Assembly: GCA_036785705.1 (NCBI GenBank)
Contig: JAWUZG010000029.1
Span: forward strand, 18,022,501 to 18,086,500
Length of the DNA: 64,000 bases
Direction: 5' to 3'
From: Acanthornis magna
Taxonomy: Eukaryota > Chordata > Aves > Passeriformes > Acanthizidae
The notes below the pieces were generated by a model. It was not told the origin of the DNA. It ran no database searches and was given only the letters and a program-made list of their open reading frames with translations. Below, in pieces: positions 24,557-36,200 of this stretch (its first letter is position 1; each line of letters begins with the position of its first letter). Both the position numbers and the translations under genes were made by a program.

Positions 24557-25159
24557 TGTCACGGTTCAACCCCGGCCAGCAGCCAAGCCCCGCACATCCA
24601 CTTGCTCACTCCCCTACCAGTAGCATTGGGAAGAGAATTGGAAGGGTAAAAGCCAGAAAATGGGGCTGAGATAAAAACAGTTTAATAGGGAAAGCAAAAG
24701 CCATGCACACAAACAAAGCAAAACAAGGAATTCTATCACCACTTCCCATGGGCAGGCAGGTGTTCAGCCATCTCCAGGAGAGCAGTACCACATCATGTGC
24801 AATGGCTACTTGGGAAGGCATTACCATTACTCCAAATATCCTCCCCTTTCATCATTCTTCCCCTCACTTTATATACTGAGCATGATGTCATATGGTCTGG
24901 AATGTCCCTTTTGCCAGTTGGGGTCAACTATCCCAGATATGTCTCCTCCCAGTTTTTTATGGACCCCCACTGTGCACCCCACTCCTGGCCAGTGTGGCAG
25001 TGTGAAAAGCAGAAAAGGCCTTGGCTCTGTGCAAGCCCTGCTCAGCAACAACAAAAACATCTCTGTATTATCAACCCTGTGTTCAGCACAAATTCAAGAC
25101 ATAGCCCTATACCAGCCACTGTGAAGAAAATTAACTCTACTCCAGCCAAAAGTGGCACA
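24557..25159 (-). mobile_element. ERVL-type (class III) solo LTR, minus orientation
   Basis: This 603-bp element reads on the minus strand from a start near 25159 to an end CCGTGACA at 24557. It has a TATA box in GTATATAAAG (near 24870) and an ATTAAA polyadenylation variant in the segment around 24680. It is the same LTR family as the copy at 41561-42182: both share the segments reading TTAACTCTA in U3, TATATA with CTCAGT or CCAGT before it, and TATTAAA followed by TTATCTCA. Flanking pentamers AATGG (24552-24556) and ACTGG (25160-25164) differ at one base, which fits a decayed 5-bp target duplication as used by ERVL. No internal sequence is attached. Open frames inside it are not genes. Confidence 0.82.
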
Positions 25160-26829
25160 ACTGGAGATACCAAGCCTGGTGTAAAGGGAGTACAATGCTG
25201 TGTTGTTCTTGATCCATGTGAATTGCTGAGTAGTTTGGTAGTTGCCACGGGCATGACTATTTCTAAAAACTTTTGGGCATCTCATCTCTTGGGAGATTTA
25301 CCAGTTTCACCTCCATTTTTGCTAACTGAAAGAAGAATTTAACCTCATTACTTCCTGACTTTAACATCAGAACTTCATTACCAGATCCAGTGATCTCTAA
25401 ATAATTAGAGATGAGAATAACAACGGTTATTCTTATAAATAAATAAATGGACATTTATTTGTAACTGACATTTATTTATAACTTGACAACACCTGCTCTT
25501 GACCTGTGCACTGTGCCATGTAGCTAGGGCAGCAAGACAGAGATAAATGGTCTCCTTTATCCCAGAACAAGCTAATCTACAAGGCTACAATCTAAAAAGT
25601 CTTTGTAAGTACATATTATTTACAAATGCCAGCTGGAAAATATTCAGGTTAATTTATATCACTGCTATACTTCCAGTGTTTTCTGTTCATCTGCAGAGGC
25701 AGTGGTACCAAGTCCACAGATTTCTGCATCTGTTTTGGAAACGTCTCAGACATGATTCAGGAATGCAAGAACAATCTTCAGATGGATTAAAATGTTAGGA
25801 CTCTGTTGCAATGAAAAACATGGCATCAACAGTGTTATTTGGAAAGAATGGCTCATGGCCAAAAAATGGCTAACGGGAGTCCTAGTGGCATTTTTACACA
25901 TAAAGAAACTGTATATAATTTTGCAAGCTTTATACTTAGCAAAGTTTCATTTTTCCATTGAAAAAAGACATTTGCATATTTTCAATCTGGAAACAATATG
26001 AGCAAAAGGGGGAGGGAGACATCTAGAAAAAAGAAAATGTTCCCTTGATGCTTCTAGAGCAATTCCTCAACTTACACAGGTCTCCAGAAGTCATTTTTTC
26101 TCAGATCTGTTTTCTGAAACCTTTGATGTCCATTAATCACCACCTCTACCACTGCTTGATGAATGCCTCCAACTCTGCCACTGTTTTGGATTGGGTGTGA
26201 TACTTGCATCTCTCTTGAGTTGCTTTCTTGCCAGTTTGCACCTGAATGTGGGTAGTTTGGTTGCAAATTAAATTTGAAATTGTATTGTAAAACTGAGAGA
26301 AACCTGTAATACCACATGGTTCTTTCCAAGTACATATTCAGTCATCTTAAGTAATCCTTTGTCCTTGAAAGTGGTACTAATATCCAGATTAACACACATG
26401 GATATATTCTTCTCTCCTTCTGTTCTCTCTTATACTTTTAGTTTAATTAAATGGATTCTTTTAAATTCTTCCTGATGCATATGGTAACTGATTTCCTACT
26501 TGTCAATCTATGACAAGATTTCCTGCTGTGGGGTCTGAACATTGTCATACAAACTAATACCTGAAGTTATATTTTATTAACTTCACAAGTTAATTTTTTT
26601 TTTTTTTTAAAAAAAAGCTTCTCTCTATTCTAGCTCTCAATGGTCCATGCAAACTGTAGCTAAAAATCTCCAGGAGAGAGGAAACTTAAGACTTGAATAA
26701 TTGGTGAGAACTGCATGTTTTAGCTATTGTGATATCCTCAGCTTTTGCTATCCTCTCAGCGTATAAATGAGCTAGCTGCTGAGCTGTTAAAAGTCCTGTA
26801 GAGAAAATTACAATGTGAAAATACAATCT
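25160..26829. other. Intronic sequence; nothing recognised apart from an AT-rich microsatellite
   Basis: Unique-looking intron. A short AT-rich tract near 25430-25487 has an ATAA array and a locally repeated GACATTTATTT unit. A poly-T/poly-A junction lies near 26598-26617. No exon or mobile element end could be supported. Confidence 0.5.
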
Positions 26830-27798
26830 GGACTTGCAGTTTTTCTGTCCCACAGGCTCATCCAGCTTTTTTCATTGCCAAAAGGAAACAACTGTTGCTC
26901 CCAGGTGCAACAGCAGGGTCGCTTGCTCAGCTGCACTGACACCTCAAGCAAATCTCTTGAAATTGCTGTCTAAGTTTTGCAGAAAAAGTGTCAGGAGGAA
27001 GAACTCTGGGATGGGTGCCTCCTCCACAGGGAAAAGGACTTCCCCTCTTCCCTCTGCCAATGAAACAAATTAACCGCAGCAGGTGAAAGTGGAAAAAAAA
27101 AACGGAGCTATTTATTAACACAGGAAAAAGGTAAATTATGTATTAACACAAAATAAAACCGGGAAAGAACAAAGGCGGGGGGGGGGGGGAAAGGGAAAAG
27201 GGCGCCCGCAAGGAGCCGACAACAGGTCCCCCCAGTGTCTGGGAAGGGGAGTCCACTCAGCAGACTAGAGGAGGGCAGATGGAAAAAAGAAACCTCGTTG
27301 ACTCTTGAACGCCAGTCCTCCTCCTCACAGCAAGTGAAGCTGGTGGAATCCAGTGGCTCCGCCCCTTCACTCACTGGTGTGGCTCCTCCTGGAGTTCCGA
27401 CCGCAGCGGGGCCACCCCGCGGGCTCCCCGGGCTGGAGAGGAGGGAAGGAAGATAGGGAGGCCCGGGGGAGGAAAAGAACAAACAAAAAAACTTTTTTCC
27501 TAAGCTCGCAGGGAAGAGCAGGGTAGAGAGCTGTGCCGCGGTCTCTCTGAGAGCCATCGACCCCTTCATCTCTCTCTCCATCTCCCTGTCTATCTCCCGG
27601 CCATTTGACCGAGCCATTTAACCAACACCTGCAGGTGCCGGTTCAGCTGAACCAACCCTGGCTCCGACCCCACCCCCTGGGTCTGTCAGCCATTGGACTG
27701 AGCTGCCAGGTGCGGCCTCAGTTGAACTGACCGTTCAGCTGGCATTCAACTGACCCCGGCTCCACCCACCCCCGCCCCGGGTTCGTCTTAAAGGCACA
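26830..27798 (-). mobile_element. GC-rich LTR-like element, minus orientation
   Basis: The right part (about 27160-27798) is GC- and CpG-rich, with a G run near 27178-27190; the left part is A+T-richer. On the minus strand it would start TGTGCCTTTAAGACG at 27798 and contain an AATAAA signal at 27111-27116, followed by a U5-like segment. This layout (GC-rich U3, then AATAAA) matches an LTR. Family is not assigned, the left boundary is approximate, and no target duplication was found. The open frame at 27108-27617 on the minus strand has no recognisable domain and coincides with the GC-rich stretch. Confidence 0.5.
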
Positions 27799-29824
27799 GT
27801 AGCTGTGGGCATTAGGCAGGCAGGAAAGGAATCATGTAGCTTCCTAATGTCACCCCAGGGCATTTGCAGAATTTAATTTGGGGATATAGTTGTGAATTCA
27901 ACCCCAGGATGGGTCCCAAAGCCCCTCATGGAGGTGCTGAAGGATTCTGTAGCCTGTTCCAATTCTTATGGAGTGCTGTGAAGTAAATGAGATACATGTA
28001 TGTGTTGTGGATACAGCAGAAGAGGCATGTATTTTCACTGTATGAGCAGAAATGTGCACCTGGTTGTTTGATGAAGAAGGCTGTGGGGATGAAAAGCATG
28101 GTGACCGATTAAATGCACTGGCACTGTGCTTCTCATCGATGGGCTGTGCATTCCTGCAGCACTCCTCAGGCTGGGGGCCTGGGAAGCCACCTGAAAGCAA
28201 ATAGTGTTCGAAATACTTGGGAACATAACCTCTTTGCTTTTCATTTCCCAAGTCATATGTGAAAGTTGGGAAGGCTTTGCACTTGTAAAGTTATTTTGTC
28301 TTTCAAAAATGATCACGATTTCTTTTTCATCCTATGTTCCTGTGTAGGTGTCAGGGTAAGCAATCCAGGCCTGCAGTGTTGAGGGTCTCCACCATTTTTC
28401 ATGTCCCAAGCTTTGCTTCTACTTGGACTGCTGCAGGGTTGTTTCTTGGATCTACCAAAGAGCAGATCACAGCACCATGATCTGTGGCCAAAGTCTCAGC
28501 TGTTAATATTGCATAATCTTTTGTCACAGCTGCAGTGTTTTGGCTTATTTTGTTACTGGTGTTAAAACTGCAATGCAATTTGTATGTTAAAATATGTAAT
28601 TGTCATTTCTTTATTTTTGTTATACATGGGCACCGTAGTCACAGTAAGTGTTGTTGTGGCTGTGCAGGCAAAAGCTGGTGTTTTCCTTGAGCTTCAGTAG
28701 CAGCTGCAAAACAAGGTGTTAAAGAAAATCTTGGTTATGAGAAGCACTTTGAAGTATGTTATGGAAGAGATGAACATTTCCATGTCATTATCCGGTTAAA
28801 ACTAGAAGATGTGAAAGCTGCTTATATTTAAACAGACATTTTTCAGATCTTGCAAACATACGTGTTACATATACAGCCATGCATAATTGCTGTGTCCTGA
28901 CTGTATGGAGGCACGTACCAGGCCAATTCACATCTAGTTTGTTATGGAAGAAAAGTCTTGCATGCCAGCAGGCAGGCCAGGATGTGCTCCAGCAGGTCAC
29001 CAGTTCCAGAAAAGTAGGCAAATAACAGCACTTCGCACCTGTTTGTAGTCACAGACCAACAGAAGCTGGCTGGAACTGTCCTTCCTTATTGTAGCGGACA
29101 AGTGGGTTGTGAGGGGCTGATTAACAAGAAGCTGTTTTAATTTCTATGCCTTGATACAGTTACTGAGATGAGTGCCCTCAATATTATTTATTTGAATGTC
29201 AATGCATGTAGCAAAAAGCAGTGATATGAGCATCAGAAATCATGACCTTTCCTGTGTTCATCACCTTATTTAAATCTTTAAAAGTCAGTGGAAATACATT
29301 AAGGTGGGGTCTGCTTGTACTCTGCTGTTCCTGAAAAATGTTTTAATGTAGTAACTGTCAGAGCAGTTAATCTGTGGAGATCTACATCCTTGCCCTGACC
29401 AAGGCCAGAACAAACTGGCACAGTGAAACCTGTCAATGAGTAGCTATGCAATCTTGTCCTAAGGAAGTTCCTCAATTTCTCTACACATTAGTGCTTGGTA
29501 TGTCTGAACAGGGAAGATTTATATGTCCCTACTTTTTTCTTCCTAAAGGATGCCAAACAGGTGCTCTAAGGTCTGTCTGTGGTAACTTCTGCTTAAAAGA
29601 GGTTTGGGTTTTAACTGCTTTAAATCCATGAACCAAACTCTTAATTTCACCCTGGCAAAGGGGAAGATCAGAAGCAGGAGGTATCCTGTCATGCCAGCCA
29701 GACAGAATGAACCATTTACAATTTTACTGCTTGCCAGCCTTGTGCCTGTGAGCTGCAGCTGATCATTCAGCTTCTCCCTGGCAGTTTTTCTAATCTTAAA
29801 TATCCATTTTGGGTTTTTTTTTAG
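27799..29824. other. HECW1: HECW1 intron just upstream of the first exon seen
   Basis: Ordinary intronic sequence ending in the polypyrimidine tract and AG acceptor at 29812-29824. I see no other exon in it. Confidence 0.6.
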
Positions 29825-29919
29825 CTGAAACAAAGATCTGCTTCAAGTACTACCATGGCTTGAGTGGGGCACTACGAGCCACAACTCCGAGTGTCACAGT
29901 GAAAAACAACGCAGCTCCT
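29825..29919 (+). CDS. HECW1: HECW1 internal coding exon (N-terminal HECW_N region)
   Basis: This is a 95-bp internal exon of HECW1 (NEDL1), a neuronally expressed HECT-type E3 ubiquitin-protein ligase of the NEDD4 family. It is flanked by a pyrimidine-rich tract with an AG acceptor (29823-29824) and a consensus GTAAGT donor (29920-29925). Read with the first two bases completing a split proline codon, it encodes 31 further residues containing [16 protein letters not shown] and VTVKN. I recognise these as the HECW family N-terminal segment just before the C2 domain. The residues after VTVKN (NAAP here) fit HECW1 better than HECW2, which has NPAV at that place. The exon starts in phase 1 and ends in phase 0, and the next exon at 57100 continues the protein in the right frame. 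The assignment rests on remembered family sequence, not on a search. Confidence 0.93.
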
Positions 29920-30089
29920 GTAAGTTATGCTGACATTTTATTTTTTCCATGTATGTTCTGTTGTCACTGTTCTATGCCTTGCTTTCCTTGCCTGCTTTAT
30001 ATACCTTTGTATCAAAGCTGAACATAATATTTGCTCTTCATTGTATTGTGGTACAAAGAAATGGCCTAGTCTTTCTGTGAAGATGTGGG

Positions 30090-30185
30090 TTTGTATGCCA
30101 AGAGAACATAGATTCAGCTCTGTGTCTGTCACAGATGACCGCTCTGATTTGGGGCAAGTCCCACATCTTAGCTGTATCCTGTTCT
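30090..30185 (+). repeat. Possible ancient MIR-type SINE fragment
   Basis: The stretch has the layout of the conserved core of amniote MIR/CORE-SINEs: ATTCAGCTCTGTG, then a diverged segment, then TTGGGGCAAGTCCCACATCTTAGC. This resembles the TTGGGCAAGTCACTTAACC signature in MIR. It is short and diverged, so the call is tentative. Confidence 0.4.
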
Positions 30186-31016
30186 ACGAAGTTAACTTCT
30201 CTCTTCTGGATGCTGTGGGGTTTGGGTGATACCTCAAGAGGATTTGGGATCCTTGGGCAGTAAATACAGTAAGTGTCCAGAAAGGGAATAGATTTTCCTA
30301 TTTTGAGGTGCTTTTTTTCAAAATGAGCATTTTCACAGCAGTGCCTCTGAGTTCCAGGAACAGGCACACTCTGACATGCTCCCATCAGTGGTAAAAAGTG
30401 GGCACTCAGGACCCAATCTATCAAAGGTCTGAACATAATTTTTGACAGATTGAGGCTTCATTGAGAGCAATTTTGATTTGCTAGAGCCTAGCAAAGCTCT
30501 AAAAAGCTATATAACTTGTCTGGTATTGGAAAATTTTATCACCCTGAGAGTGAAATATCTTCCAGAAGCCCACAGAGAGACTTGATGACCTCCAAAGCTT
30601 GTCTGGCCTTGCTGACAGTGTTTCACTTCCTGCCAGGCTTGGCAGAGACCTGTGTGAGCTGAGGAGTTGTATTCCAACCAGCACAAGAAAAGGACTAGTT
30701 CAGATATTGTTTCATTTGGAAGATGAGTTCAGGAAAGTGCAGGAATGACCCGTCTTACCTGTGGGTGTATGTAGGTTTCAGTGGACGTCACTGAAGTTTA
30801 AATTTTTAGCCCTTTTTTGGGTGTGGTTTGTTTTTCTTGCTTTTGTTGTTGTTGTTTTTTTGCTGTGGGTTTTTGATTGTTTTTTTCCCAGCCCCAAACT
30901 GATATTTCTAGAAAGGCTGAAAAGTCTCCCATGCTGTGTGTTGGCTGTATCTGATTCTACCAGAGACAGGAAGGATTCATTTTTCACCTTTGAGCCATGA
31001 AATGACTTTTTGTTTG

Positions 31017-31075
31017 AAACCTTTCTGTTTGGCACAGCTTAGGAAAAAGATTCAGAGCAGGTGTCCTTTGAGAAG
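31017..31075 (+). repeat. 59-bp repeat unit, copy 1
   Basis: The sequence from AAACCTTTCTG to CTTTGAGAAG recurs at 33239-33297 in the same orientation with 3 mismatches in 59 bp. Neither copy carries target duplications or mobile element ends that I can see. The similarity stops sharply at both ends. Confidence 0.85.
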
Positions 31076-31470
31076 AAGGTTTCTCTTTGCCTTCTTTGAT
31101 GACCAAACTAGCTGCAAACTGAATGCTGGGTAGGAGCTGCTGGCACATCCTTTAGGAATAAAAAGCATTCATGTCTCATTGCGCCTTTCTGACATGCTCA
31201 TGGTGAAGACATTAATCAGTTTTAGAGGCTGAAGAGTTTCCTTCAGCTGTCTTCAGAAGAACATTATGATGTGGCCTTGGATGTCTTCATTGTGAGGTTT
31301 GCTGAAAAGTTCCTTTTAGCCTGTAGTGACTCACATCTTGTTGCTCCAGGACATGTTGCTGGTTTCCCAGTTGTTATAATTTGATGATAATCTCTGTCAT
31401 TGATTTAGTCCCTGTCTTCTCTGAAAGGTAAACTGGCCAGCCAAGGCAATAAATACCAGTAGGCCGAGAG

Positions 31471-31510
31471 ATTAGAATATTTGTTGCATTATTAGAATAT
31501 TTGTTACATT
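31471..31510. repeat. 20-bp tandem duplication
   Basis: Two head-to-tail 20-bp units starting ATTAGAATATTTGTT differ at one base (G or A at the sixteenth position). A recent local slippage or duplication. Confidence 0.9.
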
Positions 31511-31564
31511 ATTCACACCTGTATCTTAGATCTGAGTTGGAACCAATTACACGAATTTTTCAGG

Positions 31565-31617
31565 TCTAGTATGGTCTTTCATTATTAAGATCTAGTATAG
31601 GTCTTTCATTATTAAGT
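31565..31617. repeat. 26/27-bp tandem duplication
   Basis: Two head-to-tail units starting TCTAGTAT and sharing GTCTTTCATTATTAAG; the second has one extra base. It lies about 55 bp from another tandem duplication at 31471-31510. Confidence 0.88.
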
Positions 31618-33238
31618 ATCAGCAGTATGTATGAAATTAGTAGAAGGTTGTCTGAGGACCTGTGCCTTTGTAATATGCAAATAGGTAATCTCTCCAAATT
31701 CTTCAGCTGAGACCTTTACATACATATTTATGGGGAAATAAAACAGTCATTCACTTTCAGCTGAGCAGGACCTGTGTTTAAAAGAAAATTCTCTTCATGC
31801 AGTACTTAGGGTCTTTGTAGAAATCAGATGAGAACCACCTATTATGACCTTTAATTGAGTATACTGTGCATGACTGAAAAACAAAATATGATTAAAAGTG
31901 GTATCTGATAATGGTTGTCTGTTTGAGGGCCAAACCAAACTGCTATGTCCTTGGAAATAGCATTCTTTTTCTATAGTCTTCTAATTTTCCCTGCTTTTCT
32001 GAGTTTCAAAATAATCTGTGTGGGTTTTTTGCAGACCAGATAGGCCAGCAGTGTTATAGGTGCAGCATCTTTTTGTCTTTTGTTTTTTCTTCCTTGTTTT
32101 GCTGCACGACTTATTTGGTGCATTGTAAGGCAAATACTAAGTGAAGTCAAGAAAAGCAATGGAATGGCAGCAAAAGTTATGCAAGTTGGATGGACCCTTC
32201 TGCATGAGTGCAAAGAGGAGGGAAAAGTGCCATAGATTTGAAAGCTCCTTCAGAGTTTGGAGAGAAATAGTGGGCCGACTCTTGCCTGTATGAAGGCTTT
32301 CAGCTAAATGTGATCCTCTGAATTCCAGTCCCAGCTGATACCATCAGATGGCTTTCTCCATCTGGCTCTCTGCAGTACATGTCCAACCCTTATTAGTGAA
32401 GTATCTGAATGTTTCACAGCATCCTGTACCATTGGCAAGTGGCGCCACTCTCACTGCATGAGTGGATTGTTAACAAGTGTATTGGATAACAAGGGATTTG
32501 CCTGGCCCTAGTCTTTTCTTTTTCCTTGTGGGCCTCTGCACTAGCTGCTGCTGGGGCTTGGGTATTGCTATGCAAAGTGCAGGCATTATCTCTAGAACTG
32601 CACTCACCTTTTGACTGCAATTTCACTATTTTGTACAATCAGTTAAGGGCTGTGACAGTCTAGCACATGCCTAGAGCTCATCTCAGGTCCCTGACACTTC
32701 TTAACCTAGTGAGACTTGACACATAGGGCCCTTCTTGATGGAAGGGGATGCATCATATTCCTCAGTTGTTTTCATGGCTCCAGTGGTTTAGAGCGCTGCC
32801 CCAGGGTGCCAGGGCATTTCTTACAGTACCGACAAAAGCTGTGGTCTTCCAACTGCTGTGGCCTGGGTGCAGAGGGGGGCTCTGCTGCTCAGAGGAGGCT
32901 TTCTTCAGATCCTGGGACAGCTTTCTGCACATCATTTCTGCTGAAAGAAGTGATCCTGTGGTCTGTGCTTAGAAATCTACCCTTTATTGCAGACAGCAGG
33001 AGTTTTAGCAGTGGCTGAGGGACCTAAGTGTATTAGAAAAAAATAGCTTTACAGGAAGAAAATCTCATTAAGGATCCTAACTGTGGGTATAGAGGCTGAA
33101 GTTTTTTGAAAAGATTGTTGCCTTGAACCAGAGAGTTTTGCCATTGTAGTGGCAGTGTCATAAATTCACTCTGACTCTTAGGCTGTCAGTAGGGGGACAG
33201 AGGGGGGAAGGAGGCTTTGTGGTTTTTTTTTCATAAGC

Positions 33239-33297
33239 AAACCTTTTTGTTTGACACAGCCTAGGAAAAAGATTCAGAGCAGGTGTCCTTTGAGAAG
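33239..33297 (+). repeat. 59-bp repeat unit, copy 2
   Basis: Second copy of the unit at 31017-31075, 2.2 kb downstream, same orientation, with 3 mismatches. Confidence 0.85.
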
Positions 33298-36200
33298 CAG
33301 CATTTGGGGACAGGTGACCTTCTGGGGACAGTGTTTTTACTGCTAGCACTAACTCATCTGTGGCTGATGCCAGAGCCACCCTAGTGCATTCTGTCCAAGC
33401 TTCCAAGCTCATAGCAGCTTCTGCATCAGAGGCAACAGCTTGCAGATTCACTGCTTGGTGTGTGTCCAGTCAGTGAGTCTGAAAACACAGGTAACCAGCA
33501 GTATCCTAACACTGCAATTTAAAACAACAACAAGTCCCCCTTCCATTGTGTGTCTGACTGCAGTTTGCTGCAATTGAAAAGGGCAAAGAAGCCGGAAGTA
33601 GTCATGCTGGGGGTTGTAAAGGTTGCCATTCTTGTTCACGCGCTGCTGAGGCCGTCTTTAACTGGCAGTTGAAAGGAATCCTGCTTCCAAAGGGGAAAAA
33701 AGCTGCTGTGTAAGTTGGATGTCTTTCTATAGCACCAGCGGTGCTTTTCGCTGAGTAGCATCTCTCATTTCTTGTCTTATGAATGTTCTGCTCCATTTGA
33801 GTTTAACTCCTTACACTGTAACCCAGTTATTAGAGCTGCCTTGCTTGCTGATTAGGATGCCCTGCAGTTAATTTGTTGGTGAAAAGCCCTGTCACATTTT
33901 ATTGCTTGTGAATCATCAGGCTTGAATATCTGGGAACAAAGGGCTGTGCACTTTGGCCAGTTCATACATGGCAGGAGATTAAATGTGAATTTGGGGCAGC
34001 AGATAGGTGTGGGGTTAATGACAGTAAAGCAGAGCACCTGTAATTCTGGAAAAAAAGAAAAGGAACATCCTGGCTGGCTCCTTTGTTTCTGGACTAGTGG
34101 AAGGCAGCGTTGCTTGTGCATAGGAATTTATACTACTAAAGCATAAACATTACCGTTGTATGGATGAGCAAACTGTTTTCTCAGTAGGAAATATATTTTC
34201 ACAACACCTGGAATGTTCCTTTATTTGTTACTCTTCATTATTCATAATAGCGTCACCACAGATTCAACTTTACATCAGACATTGTTAGGAAGAAATACAG
34301 GTTACAGCAATTAATTCTAGCAATAGGGAAGTTTATCTTGCTAATATGAAAATTATTTAATCTGAATGTGGTTTTCTTGCAGTAAAATAAACCTGGCATG
34401 AGAACAGTATACAGGAGTAGAAGAACCTTTTACCCTAAGAGTTTATAACCTAAAAAGATAGATTGGACACATCACAATTAAAAGGCAGTAAGTGGAGAAT
34501 CAATGCTTTAGCCTCAGGACAAATGTCTTCAGTAAATTGGGAGCATTCACTCACTGTGTATTAGAGGTGAAGAACCTCGGCTGATTGAACCTCTGGTGCT
34601 TTCATACCACTGTTTCTTTCTCGTAGATTGTGGTGGCATTCATCAAATACACTTAGCATTGTGGAAAAAGCTGTGTAAATTGGAGCTGATTATTGAAAGA
34701 GACCATCTCTGTATTGTGTTTGTGTGGAATTACTGCCTCAGCTGAGTTTCCTACAACAGGAATTACTGCTTGATAAGCTGCTGCCATTTGGTGGTGACTG
34801 ATCATTCCTGAGGACTTCCTGCTCTAAATATTTGCATTATATGCTGTCACGTCAGAGCGTTGGCTGCCAAAGTGTGTTTGATAATGAAGAATTCTGCTTC
34901 ATTTCCATGTATGTGCTGCAAGACGGGATTTGGTGAGAGTGTGCATGTAAAAGCAGCTGTATCTCATTCTGTTGGAAGGCTGGATTAAAAAAATCTCACC
35001 TGTGTCTTCTTTTTCACTTCATGTCTGAATCTGTGATAAGTGAGGTTTAAAACTGTCCGTGTTTCTAGGACATTGCTATGGAGTAAATGTAACAGTCTGA
35101 TTTTGTGGGTATAGGCATAATTATACTTCAACAAACAGCAAATAAAGAGGGAGCAGAAACTTCTAGTGGCTTCTGCACCATTCAGCAATTGAGGTTAAAA
35201 AAGTTTATGGAAAACACAACATCAGGCTGCTGCAATTAATCACAGAAAAGAATGCAAGCCAGGTACATCTTTAACAAGTGTATGCAGTGTACCTTGAAAG
35301 GCTCAGCATTTCCAGGGAGGGGAGCAGCACTTCTCTGGAAGCTATGGGTATGCTTAGGTGACTGAGTATTTGTCAAAAGTGAGCAAGAGAATCCTCTTTC
35401 CTTTTCTTGAGATGAGAAGTAGCCAAAGCTCCCCCAGCTGCAGCTGCCTTCCAATACAAGGCAAGGAGCAACATTGTTAGTACCCGTATTCTATCCATCC
35501 CTGTATATGTCTCCCCCTGTTACCTGCAAAGGGGATTAAGTCACTCAGGAATGAAAAAAAAATCAAACCAAAATGATCAGGGGAAGTGACTGGAAATATT
35601 CACTCAGCTGGAAGGAAGCCGTCAAATACAAAGTGCTCTCTGCCAGCATATGGTCCCTTTCCAACGTAAAAGGGCACCTAGCAGAAAATATATATGCTAA
35701 GAAACAGCTCCTGAAAGAGAGTGGATTCCGTGATTAACCATTTGAGATGAATAATTCTGAAAATGTAGCTGACACACAAACTGTGGAAGCCAAGTGATCT
35801 GTGTGGGTTTCTCATGTGTTGGAAGTACCTGCCTGTTATGGGGTGTCCCTGATATGGGATTTCTTTCACAATAACAACAGCACTGCCCACATCCTGCCTG
35901 CCCATCCATTGCCACTGGTGTAGGCTGGCATCATGTAGTGGTATAACATGAAGACATGAGTCTTTGAATTCAAAGAAATTATTACAATGACTGGGCAGTT
36001 GCTTCAGCATTTGAACAGACAGGTCTGTATGTCCTTGGTTTTCCATAGGCATTGAAGGGGCATTTTATCTTTGTGTACAAAAAACAATATGGTGTCTGGA
36101 GTCAGGAAGGTGTCATAGCTCACAGAAGCTGATCAGAGAAGTTTAATAGTACCTCTTAGAAGGGAATTGACAAAGAAGGATAGGAAGCACTAGCACTTTC

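Noticed and set aside
24797..25342. 181-codon open frame on the + strand
   Set aside because: It lies mostly inside the ERVL-type solo LTR, antisense to it, and matches no protein I know.
27108..27617. 169-codon open frame on the - strand in GC-rich sequence
   Set aside because: GC-rich stretches have few stops by chance; the translation is rich in Ser, Pro and Gly with no motif, and the region looks like an LTR.
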